Of a DNA stretch of 19,021 nucleotides, positions 8,412 to 16,209 are shown piece after piece. Under the pieces are notes generated by a model. It was not told where the DNA came from, did no database searches, and saw only the letters and a program-made list of their open reading frames with translations. Positions within the stretch are counted from its first letter, which is position 1, and the number at the start of each line of letters is the position of its first letter. Source of the DNA: CAZYTX01 sp964650485 (GTDB lineage Bacteria; RBG-13-61-14; DATKZS01); assembly GCA_964650485.1 (NCBI GenBank), contig CAZYTX010000065.1:1-19021 (forward strand). The letters are read 5' to 3'. The position numbers and the translations under genes are program-made.

Positions 8412-9839
8412 ATGACGAAAAGGCAAAGTGTTTTAGTAACTGCTTTTATATTTCTCTTTATTAGCGCTTGCAATCCATCCTCCTGCCACAGGGGCAAAGA
8501 AATCCAGGCCCCGGAAAGAGTAGTGTTGATTGTGATTGACACCCTCCGCAGGGATCATGTCAGCGCCTATGGATACGAGAAAAAGACCACCCCTTGGATA
8601 GACAGACTGGCCTCCCAAGGGATTACGTTTGACAGGGCCGTGGCGCCGTCAAGTTGGACCCAGCCTTCCATAGCCTCCCTGTTTACATCCACCTATCCCA
8701 CTGTCCATCACATTACAATGCCTCCCTCCAAGGACGCGAGCATGTCAGTGCTCTCCTCTCGGTTCATGACTCTGGGGGAGCTGATGAAGAAGGCGGGGCT
8801 TTCCACACGGGCAATAAGCTCACAGCCCTGGATTAGCCCACTTTCAGGGTTTGGCCAGGGATTCGAGAATTTCGATCTTGTCTCTAATATGCTGGATGAA
8901 CGGGAGTCGGAAAAAGTATTCGACAAGGCGCTGGAGTGGCTGGCCACCAGCAAAAAGCACCACCGTTTCTTCCTCTGCCTCCACGTAATGGGCCCTCATT
9001 GGCCTTACAACCCTGCACCGGAGTACCAGGGAAAATTCACCAGCGTCCGGGTGAAAAAGGTTACAAAGCTGTTTAAAGGCAAGCAACTCATCGAGCAGTA
9101 TGAAGTGCTCACCAAAACGGAAAAGGCCCGGTTCCAGAGTGACCCAGGTCTGCTGGCCTAACTGGCGGGTCTATATGATGAAGACCTGGCATGGGCAGAT
9201 CATCAGTTAGGCAGGCTGGTGAAGTCACTGGAAGATAAAGGCATGCTCGAGCAGACTATGATCATAGTCTGCTCGGACCACGGCGAGGAGTTCCTTGAGC
9301 ATGGAGGATTCCTTCATGGATTTACTCTGTTTGCTGAGTGCACGGAAATTCCAATGGTTATTTATTACCCTCCCCTGGGTAAAGGAGTAGTGGTAAAAGA
9401 TGTAGTTTCCCTTATAGATATAATCCCAACCTTGGCAGAACTACTGGGAGTAGAGGCCCCGGCGGAGACCCAGGGAGTATCCCTGGTGAGGGTCATTCAG
9501 GGTAAATCCGAAAGAAAAGAGGTGCTATCCGAGCTCCTGAAAAGGTTCAGGTTTGCAAAGTTCATAGGGAGGATCAAGTTGACAACCAGTAATTACTCTC
9601 TGATATATCGTCCCCGGCACGAAGAGATTAAGAAAAGATCGTGGCTCTATGACTTGAGCACCGATCCAGGCGAACAAAAAGACTTGTCTTCAAGCAGGAC
9701 AGAGCTTACAAATAAGCTTACAGATATGCTTCTGGAAAAGGAATACATTAACAGCCGGATCAAGGTGCCTCCCACCAGAAGGCGCGAAATACATCCTGAA
9801 ACACAGAAGAAATTAAAAGCGCTCGGGTACCTGAGATAA
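8412..9839 (+). pseudogene. Sulfatase-like (alkaline phosphatase superfamily) lipoprotein gene interrupted by an in-frame TAA
   Basis: The frame from 8412 to 9839 reads as one sulfatase-fold protein of about 475 residues, except for TAA at 9159-9161 (codon 250). The frame is unchanged across it: the text before ends DPGLLA and continues LAGLYDEDLAWADHQLG, where intact relatives have a YxxxYDxEvxyxDxxlG segment. A one-base change of a Tyr codon would explain it. The N-terminus is a lipoprotein signal (ISAC20). The metal site has VIDTLR (D43) and, after the stop, CSDHGEEF. The nucleophile position reads W-T-Q-P-S, so Thr replaces the Cys or Ser of C/S-x-P-x-R, and no formylglycine is expected. 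An in-frame GTG at 8394 is an alternative start; neither has a good ribosome site. Base composition is clearly more AT-rich than the flanks. It could be a decayed gene, a strain polymorphism, a sequencing error or true readthrough. Confidence 0.8.
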
Positions 9840-9893
9840 ATGGCCGCATAATACACTGGCTATGGCCACCATCGTAATGCGAATGAGGATCAC

Positions 9894-10490
9894 TCACACC
9901 CCGGTCACAAGCTTTCGCAGTCCCTCTATGTGCGACCCTATGCGGCCGGCCTCCAGGTCCTCGCTCTGGTAGCCTTCTTTGCGCAAAGATAGAGAGTCCT
10001 TGTCAGCGCGGAGCACGGCGAATCCCGCATCGAAAAACCCCTTTATCAGCTCACGCCTTCCAGTGTCCTGGAGGTAGGTCTGCGCCCTCATGGCGTCGCT
10101 CGAGCGTATGTAGTAGTTATCGTCGAACAGGGGGTCGCCAGTCTTTAAGTCTTTCAGCACACCCATGTCGCCCAGCTTCCTGGTCACTATGTTCTCCTTG
10201 CTAACGGTGAGGTCAAAGCCCAGCGGAGACATCTGCCGGATGTACAACGAGGGCGGCCGGTTCTGGCCGCCGCTCCTGATGCCGACCCTGGTCTCCACGC
10301 CCTCCCTTTGCAAACGCAGGTACGGGCCCCGCAGAAAAGACGTCACCACCTCCCCGCCGAGGCTATGCTTCAAAGGCTCGAGCTTTTTCGCGGTCAGCCT
10401 GGCCACGACAAAAGTGATGATCACGCCGAGAGCTATTATGGACGGGATCATGATGAAGGGCACAAGCCCTTCGGGAATAAGCTCCGTCAT
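9894..10490 (-). CDS. Unknown protein with one N-terminal membrane segment
   Basis: A protein of 198 residues that I do not recognise. Residues about 9-30 (VPFIMIPSIIALGVIITFVV) form one transmembrane helix, followed by a basic RLTAKK stop-transfer sequence. This predicts an N-out or short periplasmic end with a cytoplasmic soluble domain of about 165 residues, mixed alpha/beta and rich in charged residues. It contains no Cys and no evident catalytic motif. The start ATG has an excellent AGGAGG about 6 nt upstream. It lies 65 nt downstream of the TMTC-like membrane gene on the same strand and may be co-transcribed with it. It is convergent with the broken sulfatase gene (54 nt gap). Confidence 0.8.
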   Translation of the reverse strand: MTELIPEGLVPFIMIPSIIALGVIITFVVARLTAKKLEPLKHSLGGEVVTSFLRGPYLRLQREGVETRVGIRSGGQNRPPSLYIRQMSPLGFDLTVSKENIVTRKLGDMGVLKDLKTGDPLFDDNYYIRSSDAMRAQTYLQDTGRRELIKGFFDAGFAVLRADKDSLSLRKEGYQSEDLEAGRIGSHIEGLRKLVTGV

Positions 10491-10555
10491 CGCTGTCCTC
10501 CTTTTCTCCGGCCTGACCTGGGACCCGGTCAGCCCTGTTTAGTATAGTAAATAGT

Positions 10556-12097
10556 TCACTCAGCTTCTTCGGTCCTGCCGCCCCGCTCAAGCATGGCCCG
10601 GAGGTTGTGCTCGGCCGCTGGGTAGGGCGAGCGGAGCTCGAGCGCTTTCCTGTAATGTGTTATGGCCTCGTCCGCAAGACCTTGACCTGCAAGCCCGTTG
10701 CCGAGAAGGAAATGCGCGAGCGCAACCCGGGGCTCGTGCTCAAGAGTAGAGCGCATAAGAATAACGTCATTCTTCCACTCCGGCACCCGGAAGACCGAGA
10801 AGCCGGCGTAGACCAAAAGCACCGTGACCAGGACCAAAACCGAAAGGGACGGCCTGAACCCGGCGATGCTCATCCTCTTCTCAGCCGCTCCCTGCAAGGC
10901 CGCACCCGCGGCCAGCAAGAAGAAAAAGCTCGGGATCAAGAGGAAGCGCAACGCGAACACAGCGCCGATGGGAACCAGTCCGCACACCGGCGCAAGGGCC
11001 AGGAGCCCGGACACGGTCCCCAAGGCAACCATGCGCTTTTTCTTCAGGAAAGAAAACACGGTCGCGGCGATAAGCCCGGCCATGAAGATGACCATGAGCG
11101 CGAGGTGCATGCCCCCCGGAAGCTGGAAATGCACGGCAGCTTCCTCCCGGGTAGCGGTCACAAGATAGTCAAACCCTCCCGGCACAAGCGAGTGCCAGGC
11201 CCCCAGGGCAATGTTCCTGAAGACGTTGAGTGCGTATGCCCCAGGAGTGGTGTAGATATTCTCGACCTGGCCGCCGGTCGCGGCAAGGGAGTGGACCAGC
11301 CAGAAAAATAAAGCTGCCGCCAGGAAAGGACACGCGCGCCACGCCGCCCTCCTGTCAAACCCCCTCCAGGTAGTGCCTGGAACCATGGCGCCCCGACTCC
11401 CTGCATGGCGCTGCTTTATGCACGATGACGGGGCGGCTTGTGAGCGGGGACTCCCTGTACGGGATATGCCCTGGTGCATGAAAACAACCGCCGGCAGCAC
11501 CATTGACATCTCCTTGCCGAAAAGGGAAAGCATGAACAGGAAAACGGACAAGGCCCAGAGCGGGCGCTTCCCGGACTCATCTGCTCTTAGGTATAAAAGC
11601 ATGGAAGCGAACAAGAACGCGCCGCACAAGAGGTCGGTGCGGCCCGACACCCAGGCCGCGTTCTCTGTGTGCGCCGGGCTGGCCGTGAAAAGGAGCGCGA
11701 CCAGGAGCGCGATCTCGCGCGAGCCGAGCAGCCTCTTGTATAATAGAAAGGCCAGCACGCACAGTACCATGTAGGCGAGTACGTTGCTCAGGTGGTAGCC
11801 AAGGGGGTCGTTCCCGTGGATGAGCCTGTCAAAGAGCAAGGTTGATGTTGTGAGCGGCCGGTAGTACTGGGACCCCGCTCCCTCGGACTTGTGCCAGAAA
11901 TCTCTTGTCCACAGCCCGATGAAATCCCCGGGGCCCGGGCGCTCCGGCTGCATCTCAACCAGGTTGTGGTCGTCCCATACAAAGTCCGCTGACAAGGTGG
12001 GCGCGTAGATCACCCAGGCGAGCGCAATTATTGCCAGGATAGGGGCGTATCTCCAGGGATTATTGGCGTCGAGTTTTTCCACGTCACTTTTGCCCAC
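10556..12097 (-). CDS. TMTC-like polytopic membrane glycosyltransferase (GT-C fold) with C-terminal TPR, carrying a repeat-derived insert
   Basis: A protein of 513 residues. Hydrophobic segments are spread over residues 15-400. The first loop has FVWDDHNLV, then YYRPLTTSTLLFDRLIHG, PLGYHLSNVLAY and HTENAAWVSGRTDLL, the hallmark set of TMTC/O-mannosyltransferase-like and related bacterial TPR membrane proteins of the GT-C class; the paired acidic residues after the first helix are the expected catalytic site. The C-terminal 70 residues form about two TPR units. The donor would be a polyprenyl-linked sugar, and the acceptor is unknown. Residues about 215-245 do not fit the family: they are encoded by a dispersed repeat (11362-11455) inserted in frame between membrane segments. 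The start is GTG at 12097 with no good ribosome site; GTG six codons on is an alternative. The gene may still make a functional protein. Confidence 0.82.
   Translation of the reverse strand: MGKSDVEKLDANNPWRYAPILAIIALAWVIYAPTLSADFVWDDHNLVEMQPERPGPGDFIGLWTRDFWHKSEGAGSQYYRPLTTSTLLFDRLIHGNDPLGYHLSNVLAYMVLCVLAFLLYKRLLGSREIALLVALLFTASPAHTENAAWVSGRTDLLCGAFLFASMLLYLRADESGKRPLWALSVFLFMLSLFGKEMSMVLPAVVFMHQGISRTGSPRSQAAPSSCIKQRHAGSRGAMVPGTTWRGFDRRAAWRACPFLAAALFFWLVHSLAATGGQVENIYTTPGAYALNVFRNIALGAWHSLVPGGFDYLVTATREEAAVHFQLPGGMHLALMVIFMAGLIAATVFSFLKKKRMVALGTVSGLLALAPVCGLVPIGAVFALRFLLIPSFFFLLAAGAALQGAAEKRMSIAGFRPSLSVLVLVTVLLVYAGFSVFRVPEWKNDVILMRSTLEHEPRVALAHFLLGNGLAGQGLADEAITHYRKALELRSPYPAAEHNLRAMLERGGRTEEAE
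11362..11455 (-). repeat. Composite dispersed repeat, copy 1 (inside TMTC-like gene)
   Basis: Read on the minus strand, this 94-nt segment has two blocks shared with 18634-18763. Block A (11449 down to 11402, starting CCCCGCTCACAA and ending CGCCATGCA) matches the other copy at 43 of 48 positions. Block B (11386 to 11362, ATGGTTCCAGG...TGGAGGG) matches at 24 of 25. The linker between blocks is 15 nt here and 51 nt in the other copy. Block B contains a near-palindrome, CCAGGCA-C-TACCTGG. The host gene's frame stays open through it, adding about 31 residues rich in Ser, Arg and Pro. Confidence 0.88.
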
Positions 12098-12111
12098 GAT
12101 AAAAATATTAT

Positions 12112-12150
12112 TTCACACAGAGGCGCAGAGAGCACAGAGGAAAGAAAAAA
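12112..12150. repeat. CACAGAG-type low-complexity repeat between argH and the TMTC-like gene
   Basis: The segment reads as imperfect units of CACAGAG, GCGCAGAG and AGCACAGAGG followed by an A-rich tail. I recall very similar short interspersed CACAGAG repeats in intergenic regions of many environmental bacterial genomes, but cannot search here. It lies in the 132-nt gap between argH and the next gene on the minus strand, where I see no other element. Confidence 0.5.
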
Positions 12151-12229
12151 GTGACATAGTAGTTTGCCTAAACGGTAGACAGGCGGTACATCCCAAGATA
12201 TTGTCTCCAGCGTTCCGACACAGGAAGGC

Positions 12230-13612
12230 TCACTCCTCTCCCAGGACATCCTTCAATCTCTTGATCTGCTTTTCAACCTGCCCGGGCGCCGTGCCGCCGG
12301 TGAGGTCGCGCCGTTTTATTGACCCCTCGATTGAAAGCCATTCCAGGGCGCCATCGTCGAATAGCTCCGAGAACTGCTTTAGCCCGGACAGGTCGAGATC
12401 AAAGAGCTCCTTGCCGCTGTCCTCGCAATGGGCCACCATCTCGGCGCATACCTCGTGCGCCTCCCTGAAGGGCATGCCCTTTGTAACCAGGTAGTCGGCC
12501 ATGTCGGTCGCCAGTATGAAGCCGGTGCGGGTCGCTTCCATCATCTTTGAAGCGTTCACCTCCATTCCGTCCACCAGCCGCTCTGCAATGAGCAGGCACT
12601 GTGCAAGGGTGCGGGCAAGGTCGAACATGCCCTCCTTGTCCTCCTGCATGTCCCGGTTGTACGAGAGCGGGAGCCCCTTCATGACGGTGAGCAGCGACAC
12701 CAGCGATCCCGTGACCCTGCCGGTCTTGGCCCGCACCAGCTCGGCCGCGTCCGGGTTCTTCTTGTTGGGCATCATCGAGGAGCCGGTGCAGAACCGCTCG
12801 GGCAGCTCCACGAAGCCGAGCTCGGGAAGGCCCCACCATACGAGCTCCTCCATCAGACGCGAGAGGTGGATCATGACAATAGAGGCCGCGGCAGCGAACT
12901 CGACCAGGAAGTCCCGGTCACTTACCGCGTCAATGCTGTTCTGCGTGACCCCGTCGAACCCGAGCTCCTCGGCCACCATCTCGCGGTCCAGGGCAAAGCC
13001 TGACCCTGCCAAAGCTCCCGCTCCCAGCGGGCAATGGTTCATCCTGTCAAGGCAGTCCGAGAGCCTGTAACGATCGCGCAAAAACATCTCCGCGTACGCC
13101 AAAAGGTGGTGGGCGAAGAGCACGGGCTGGGACTTGCGGGTGTGGGTGAAGCCGGGCATGATCGCATCCTTGTTCTCCTCGGCCTTCTTTACCACGGTCC
13201 TTGCAAGCCCGCTCAAAAGGGACCGGCATGACTCGATCTCGTCCCTGAAGAAGAGCCGCATGTCAAGGGCCACCTGGTCGTTCCTGGACCTGCCGGTGTG
13301 GAGCTTGCCGGCAAGGTCTCCCACCTTCTCGCGCAGCCTGGCCTCCACGTTGGTGTGTACGTCCTCCAGCTCGGGGCGAAGGTCCAAGTCGCCGTCCCTG
13401 GCCTCGGAGAGTATCTCCTTCAAGGCCCCGATCAGCCGGCCGGACTCTTCCTGGCTGATGATGCCCTGCTTGCCCAGCATGCGCGCGTGGGCGATGCCGC
13501 CCAGCACGTCCACCTCGGCCAGCCTGTGGTCAAAGGACACGCTCTCGGAAAGCGCGGCCATGAGCTCGTCCGGCCCGGTTTTGAACCTTGCGCTCCAGGG
13601 CTTCTTACCCAT
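12230..13612 (-). CDS. argH: Argininosuccinate lyase
   Basis: A protein of 460 residues, the normal family length. It catalyses the last step of arginine synthesis, argininosuccinate to arginine plus fumarate, in the cytoplasm as a tetramer. Seen: the N-terminal motif WSARF; SFDHRLAEVDV; KLHTGRSRNDQVALD in the substrate-binding region; TH(T)RKSQPV with the conserved active-site His; and the fumarase/ASL signature GSSMMPNKKNPD carrying the catalytic Ser. The start ATG has AAGGGGAGA about 9 nt upstream. It is 86 nt downstream of the DUF3467 gene on the same strand, so the pair may share the promoter at 14028-14056. No other arginine gene is in the window. The sequence appears intact with no missing key residues. 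Confidence 0.96.
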   Translation of the reverse strand: MGKKPWSARFKTGPDELMAALSESVSFDHRLAEVDVLGGIAHARMLGKQGIISQEESGRLIGALKEILSEARDGDLDLRPELEDVHTNVEARLREKVGDLAGKLHTGRSRNDQVALDMRLFFRDEIESCRSLLSGLARTVVKKAEENKDAIMPGFTHTRKSQPVLFAHHLLAYAEMFLRDRYRLSDCLDRMNHCPLGAGALAGSGFALDREMVAEELGFDGVTQNSIDAVSDRDFLVEFAAAASIVMIHLSRLMEELVWWGLPELGFVELPERFCTGSSMMPNKKNPDAAELVRAKTGRVTGSLVSLLTVMKGLPLSYNRDMQEDKEGMFDLARTLAQCLLIAERLVDGMEVNASKMMEATRTGFILATDMADYLVTKGMPFREAHEVCAEMVAHCEDSGKELFDLDLSGLKQFSELFDDGALEWLSIEGSIKRRDLTGGTAPGQVEKQIKRLKDVLGEE

Positions 13613-13698
13613 GTCAGTATCTCCCCTTTGCCGTCATTGGCTGGAAGCTGTCCCAATCCTATTCCAGGCGCGGCCCCCTTGCAAGCCCCAGCCGCGGC

Positions 13699-14007
13699 TT
13701 ACTGCACGGTCTGGGGCGTGGGCGCCGGCTGCGGGGTCTCGGGTATGGTTATCTCGCCGAAGCGCTGCTCGTAGCGCGAGATGTTGTCCTTTAACACGTT
13801 GAGCAGCCTTTTAGCGTGCTCGGGCGCCAGTATGGTCCTGGACCTCACCCGGGCCTTGGACTGTCCCGGCGGAATGAATATGAAGTCGAGCACGAACTCC
13901 GAGTGCGAGTGCTGGGCCACCACCATGTTTATGTAGTTGCCCATGGCGGTCGCGTCGTCGAGCTGTATCTCGATGTTTACCGTCTTCGCGTCCCTGGTCT
14001 CGGACAT
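13699..14007 (-). CDS. DUF3467 family small protein
   Basis: A protein of 102 residues. It matches the DUF3467 pattern: an acidic start, a central NYINMVVAQHSHSEFVLDFIFIPP-like segment, an ARVRSRTILAPEHAKRLL segment and an amphipathic helix, then a Pro/Thr-rich tail. No signal peptide or membrane helix is present. The biochemical role of the family is unknown. The ribosome site AGGAGGTG lies 5 nt before ATG, one of the strongest in the window. A promoter (TTAGCA, 17 nt, TATATT) precedes it, and argH follows on the same strand. It is divergent from the GH2 gene. Confidence 0.88.
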   Translation of the reverse strand: MSETRDAKTVNIEIQLDDATAMGNYINMVVAQHSHSEFVLDFIFIPPGQSKARVRSRTILAPEHAKRLLNVLKDNISRYEQRFGEITIPETPQPAPTPQTVQ

Positions 14008-14027
14008 GTTTCACCTCCTGCCGGGTT

Positions 14028-14056
14028 AATATAACACAGCGCCCCTGCACTGCTAA
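14028..14056 (-). promoter_or_regulatory. Sigma-70-type promoter for the DUF3467-argH unit
   Basis: On the minus strand, TTAGCA (14056-14051) and TATATT (14033-14028) are 17 nt apart, ending 20 nt upstream of the DUF3467 start codon and just before its strong ribosome site. Confidence 0.5.
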
Positions 14057-14081
14057 ATGTCCATGCAAGCGTGGCGCGGGA

Positions 14082-14110
14082 TTGGAACTGAGTGCGATAA
14101 ATCGTATAGA
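14082..14110 (+). promoter_or_regulatory. Sigma-70-type promoter for the GH2 gene
   Basis: TTGGAA (14082-14087) and TATAGA (14105-14110) have a 17-nt spacer, 32 nt upstream of the GH2 start codon. It is back to back with the DUF3467 promoter; the two -35 elements are 25 nt apart. Confidence 0.5.
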
Positions 14111-14142
14111 ATGGCATTGAATTTTTACCATAGGAGTGAATC

Positions 14143-16164
14143 ATGGGTAAAAAGACAATTCTTTTACCGGTCCTCGCCGCTCTACTGACCGCGGGGATGT
14201 TGGCATCTTCCTCGCCGGCCGAAAAATTCAAGGTCAGGGAGTATGAGGGCATGCCCTGCATGTGGCAGAACGGACTGCCTTACTTTACCAGGTTCCAGGA
14301 CACGGAGAGAGTGGTGCAGGACCTCTCCGGCAAGTGGCTCTTTAAGATTGACCCCGACTACCAGGGCGAGGCCAAAGGTTATCAAAAGCCGGGATATGAC
14401 CATGGCAACTGGGAGCTTGCGCCGGTGCCCGGGGTGTGGAACGTAAAAGACGGCCCCCACCCGGATTACAAGGGCGCGGCATGGTACGTTCTACGCTTTC
14501 ACGCATCCGACGTGGAAAACTCTTTTGCCAGGCTCTACTTCGACGGGGTCTGCTTCCACGCAAAGGTGTGGCTGAACGGAGAGCACCTGGGGGCGCACAG
14601 CGGCGGGTACACCGCCTGGAGCCTGGACGCGTCCCCGGCAATAAGGCCCGGCCGCGAAAACCTCATAGCCGTGCGGGTGGACAACAGGAGGACGTATACG
14701 GACGTGCCTCCCAGGCTGTGGGTGAACGAGAAGCTGGGGTGGTGGCCCTACGGCGGCATTGCCCGCACCGCCAGGATCGTATGGACCCCGGACGTGTCCA
14801 TCAACAAGCTGGTGATAAAGGCCCGACCGGAGGGAGACGGGAAGGGAAGGCTCTTCGTATCCGGACTGGTATACAACCGGGGTGAGGAGCCCGCGGCAGC
14901 CCGGCTTGGCGCAAAGCTTCTAAAAAGCGGGCGCCCGCCGGCCCTGCTGGAAAGTGTAAAGATCGAGGTCCCGGCAAACGACTGCATGAGGTTCGACCTG
15001 CCCGCGAGAGTATTCGATGGCATCCAGCCCTGGTCACCTGAAAACCCGGCTTTATACGAGCTAAAGGTCTCCCTGAATGCTGAGGGTGAAAATACAGACG
15101 TGGCAAGGGAACGGATCGGGTTCAGGGAGTTCGAGATCAGGGGTACGAAGCTGTATCTGAACGGCCAGCTCTTTTGGATGCGGGGCATGAACCGGCACGA
15201 GGACGACCCCCACACAGGGCTCTTTCAGAGCGACGAGCGCATGCAGGAGGACATGGACCTCCTGCGCGAGCTGCACGTAAACCACATGAGGCCGGGCCAT
15301 TACCCAAACGACCCTCGCTGGCTGGACCTGTGCGACAAGGAGGGCATAACCGTGATCCACGAGATACCGCTTTACCAGGCCGGGAGCGGCGTGATGAAAT
15401 GGGTGGAGGCCAAGGTGCAGAAAAAAAGGAAGAGCGTGCCATGGACCATCGGTGGCGGATACCCCACATTCGAGCAGATGAACGACCCGGAGCTTATCGC
15501 AAACGCTGAGCAGCAGCTAATCGAGATGATCGAGCGCGACCGCAATCACCCCAGCGTTATCATGTGGTCCATGGGCAACGAGAACTCCACCTTTTTGAAG
15601 CGGGCCCAAGAAATGTACGAGCGGCTCATTTCCGTCTCCCGGGAGTTCGACCCTGAGAGGCCGGTGACCTTCGCTCTCCTCAGCTCGCCTTTTTACGTAA
15701 CACCGTTGCTGGAGCGCACCGCTCACCTTGCCGACGTGTTGATGATGAACGAGTACTATGGGTGGTACTTTGGAAAGGCAAAGAAGGTGGGCGCGTTCCT
15801 GGACCGGGTGCACGAGAAGTACCCTGACAAGCCGGTGATAGTCTCCGAGTTCGGGGCCGGCACCGTACCGGGGAGACGCGCGGACCCGCCGGAGAAGTTC
15901 TCCGAGGACTACCAGGTGTACCTGTATGAGACGCAGTATAAAGAGGTCCTTGCAAGGCCCTACGTCGCCGGGACCATGCCCTGGATACTCGCGGATTTCC
16001 GCTGCCCCTGGTTCCTTGCGGAGCACCCCGTATACATGATGAACCTGAAAGGGCTTGTAAGCTATGGGCGCGAGAAGAAGGCGGCGTTCCACGCGGTGAG
16101 CCGCATTTACGCCGGGCTGGAGAGGTCAGGTGGGCCGTCTTCGTACAGGGCAAATAAGGACTGA
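14143..16164 (+). CDS. Secreted glycoside hydrolase family 2 (beta-glucuronidase/beta-galactosidase-like)
   Basis: A protein of 673 residues, near the usual 600-700 for the beta-glucuronidase-type branch. The signal peptide (about 1-27) has no lipobox, so the enzyme is likely periplasmic or secreted. Domain order: sugar-binding jelly roll (about 55-215, with the AWYVLRF and VWLNGEHLGAHSGGY motifs), an Ig-like beta sandwich (about 220-335), then a TIM barrel. The barrel shows RGMNRHEDDP, NHMRPGHYPNDP, the acid/base in MGNE (E480) and the nucleophile in VSEFGAG (E569). These are the two catalytic Glu residues of retaining GH2 enzymes. The sugar specificity cannot be read from the sequence. The ribosome site TAGGAGTGA precedes ATG closely, and a promoter is visible upstream. 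The sigma-54 regulator gene follows 45 nt after the stop without an obvious terminator. Confidence 0.93.
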   Translation: MGKKTILLPVLAALLTAGMLASSSPAEKFKVREYEGMPCMWQNGLPYFTRFQDTERVVQDLSGKWLFKIDPDYQGEAKGYQKPGYDHGNWELAPVPGVWNVKDGPHPDYKGAAWYVLRFHASDVENSFARLYFDGVCFHAKVWLNGEHLGAHSGGYTAWSLDASPAIRPGRENLIAVRVDNRRTYTDVPPRLWVNEKLGWWPYGGIARTARIVWTPDVSINKLVIKARPEGDGKGRLFVSGLVYNRGEEPAAARLGAKLLKSGRPPALLESVKIEVPANDCMRFDLPARVFDGIQPWSPENPALYELKVSLNAEGENTDVARERIGFREFEIRGTKLYLNGQLFWMRGMNRHEDDPHTGLFQSDERMQEDMDLLRELHVNHMRPGHYPNDPRWLDLCDKEGITVIHEIPLYQAGSGVMKWVEAKVQKKRKSVPWTIGGGYPTFEQMNDPELIANAEQQLIEMIERDRNHPSVIMWSMGNENSTFLKRAQEMYERLISVSREFDPERPVTFALLSSPFYVTPLLERTAHLADVLMMNEYYGWYFGKAKKVGAFLDRVHEKYPDKPVIVSEFGAGTVPGRRADPPEKFSEDYQVYLYETQYKEVLARPYVAGTMPWILADFRCPWFLAEHPVYMMNLKGLVSYGREKKAAFHAVSRIYAGLERSGGPSSYRANKD

Positions 16165-16209
16165 CTACCCGTTTGCCCCGGCCAGGACCTTGGGCTAACC
16201 TCGAATAGT

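Noticed and set aside
13134..13802. 222-residue frame antisense to argH and DUF3467
   Set aside because: Ser/Arg-rich shadow running over two real genes and their intergenic gap.
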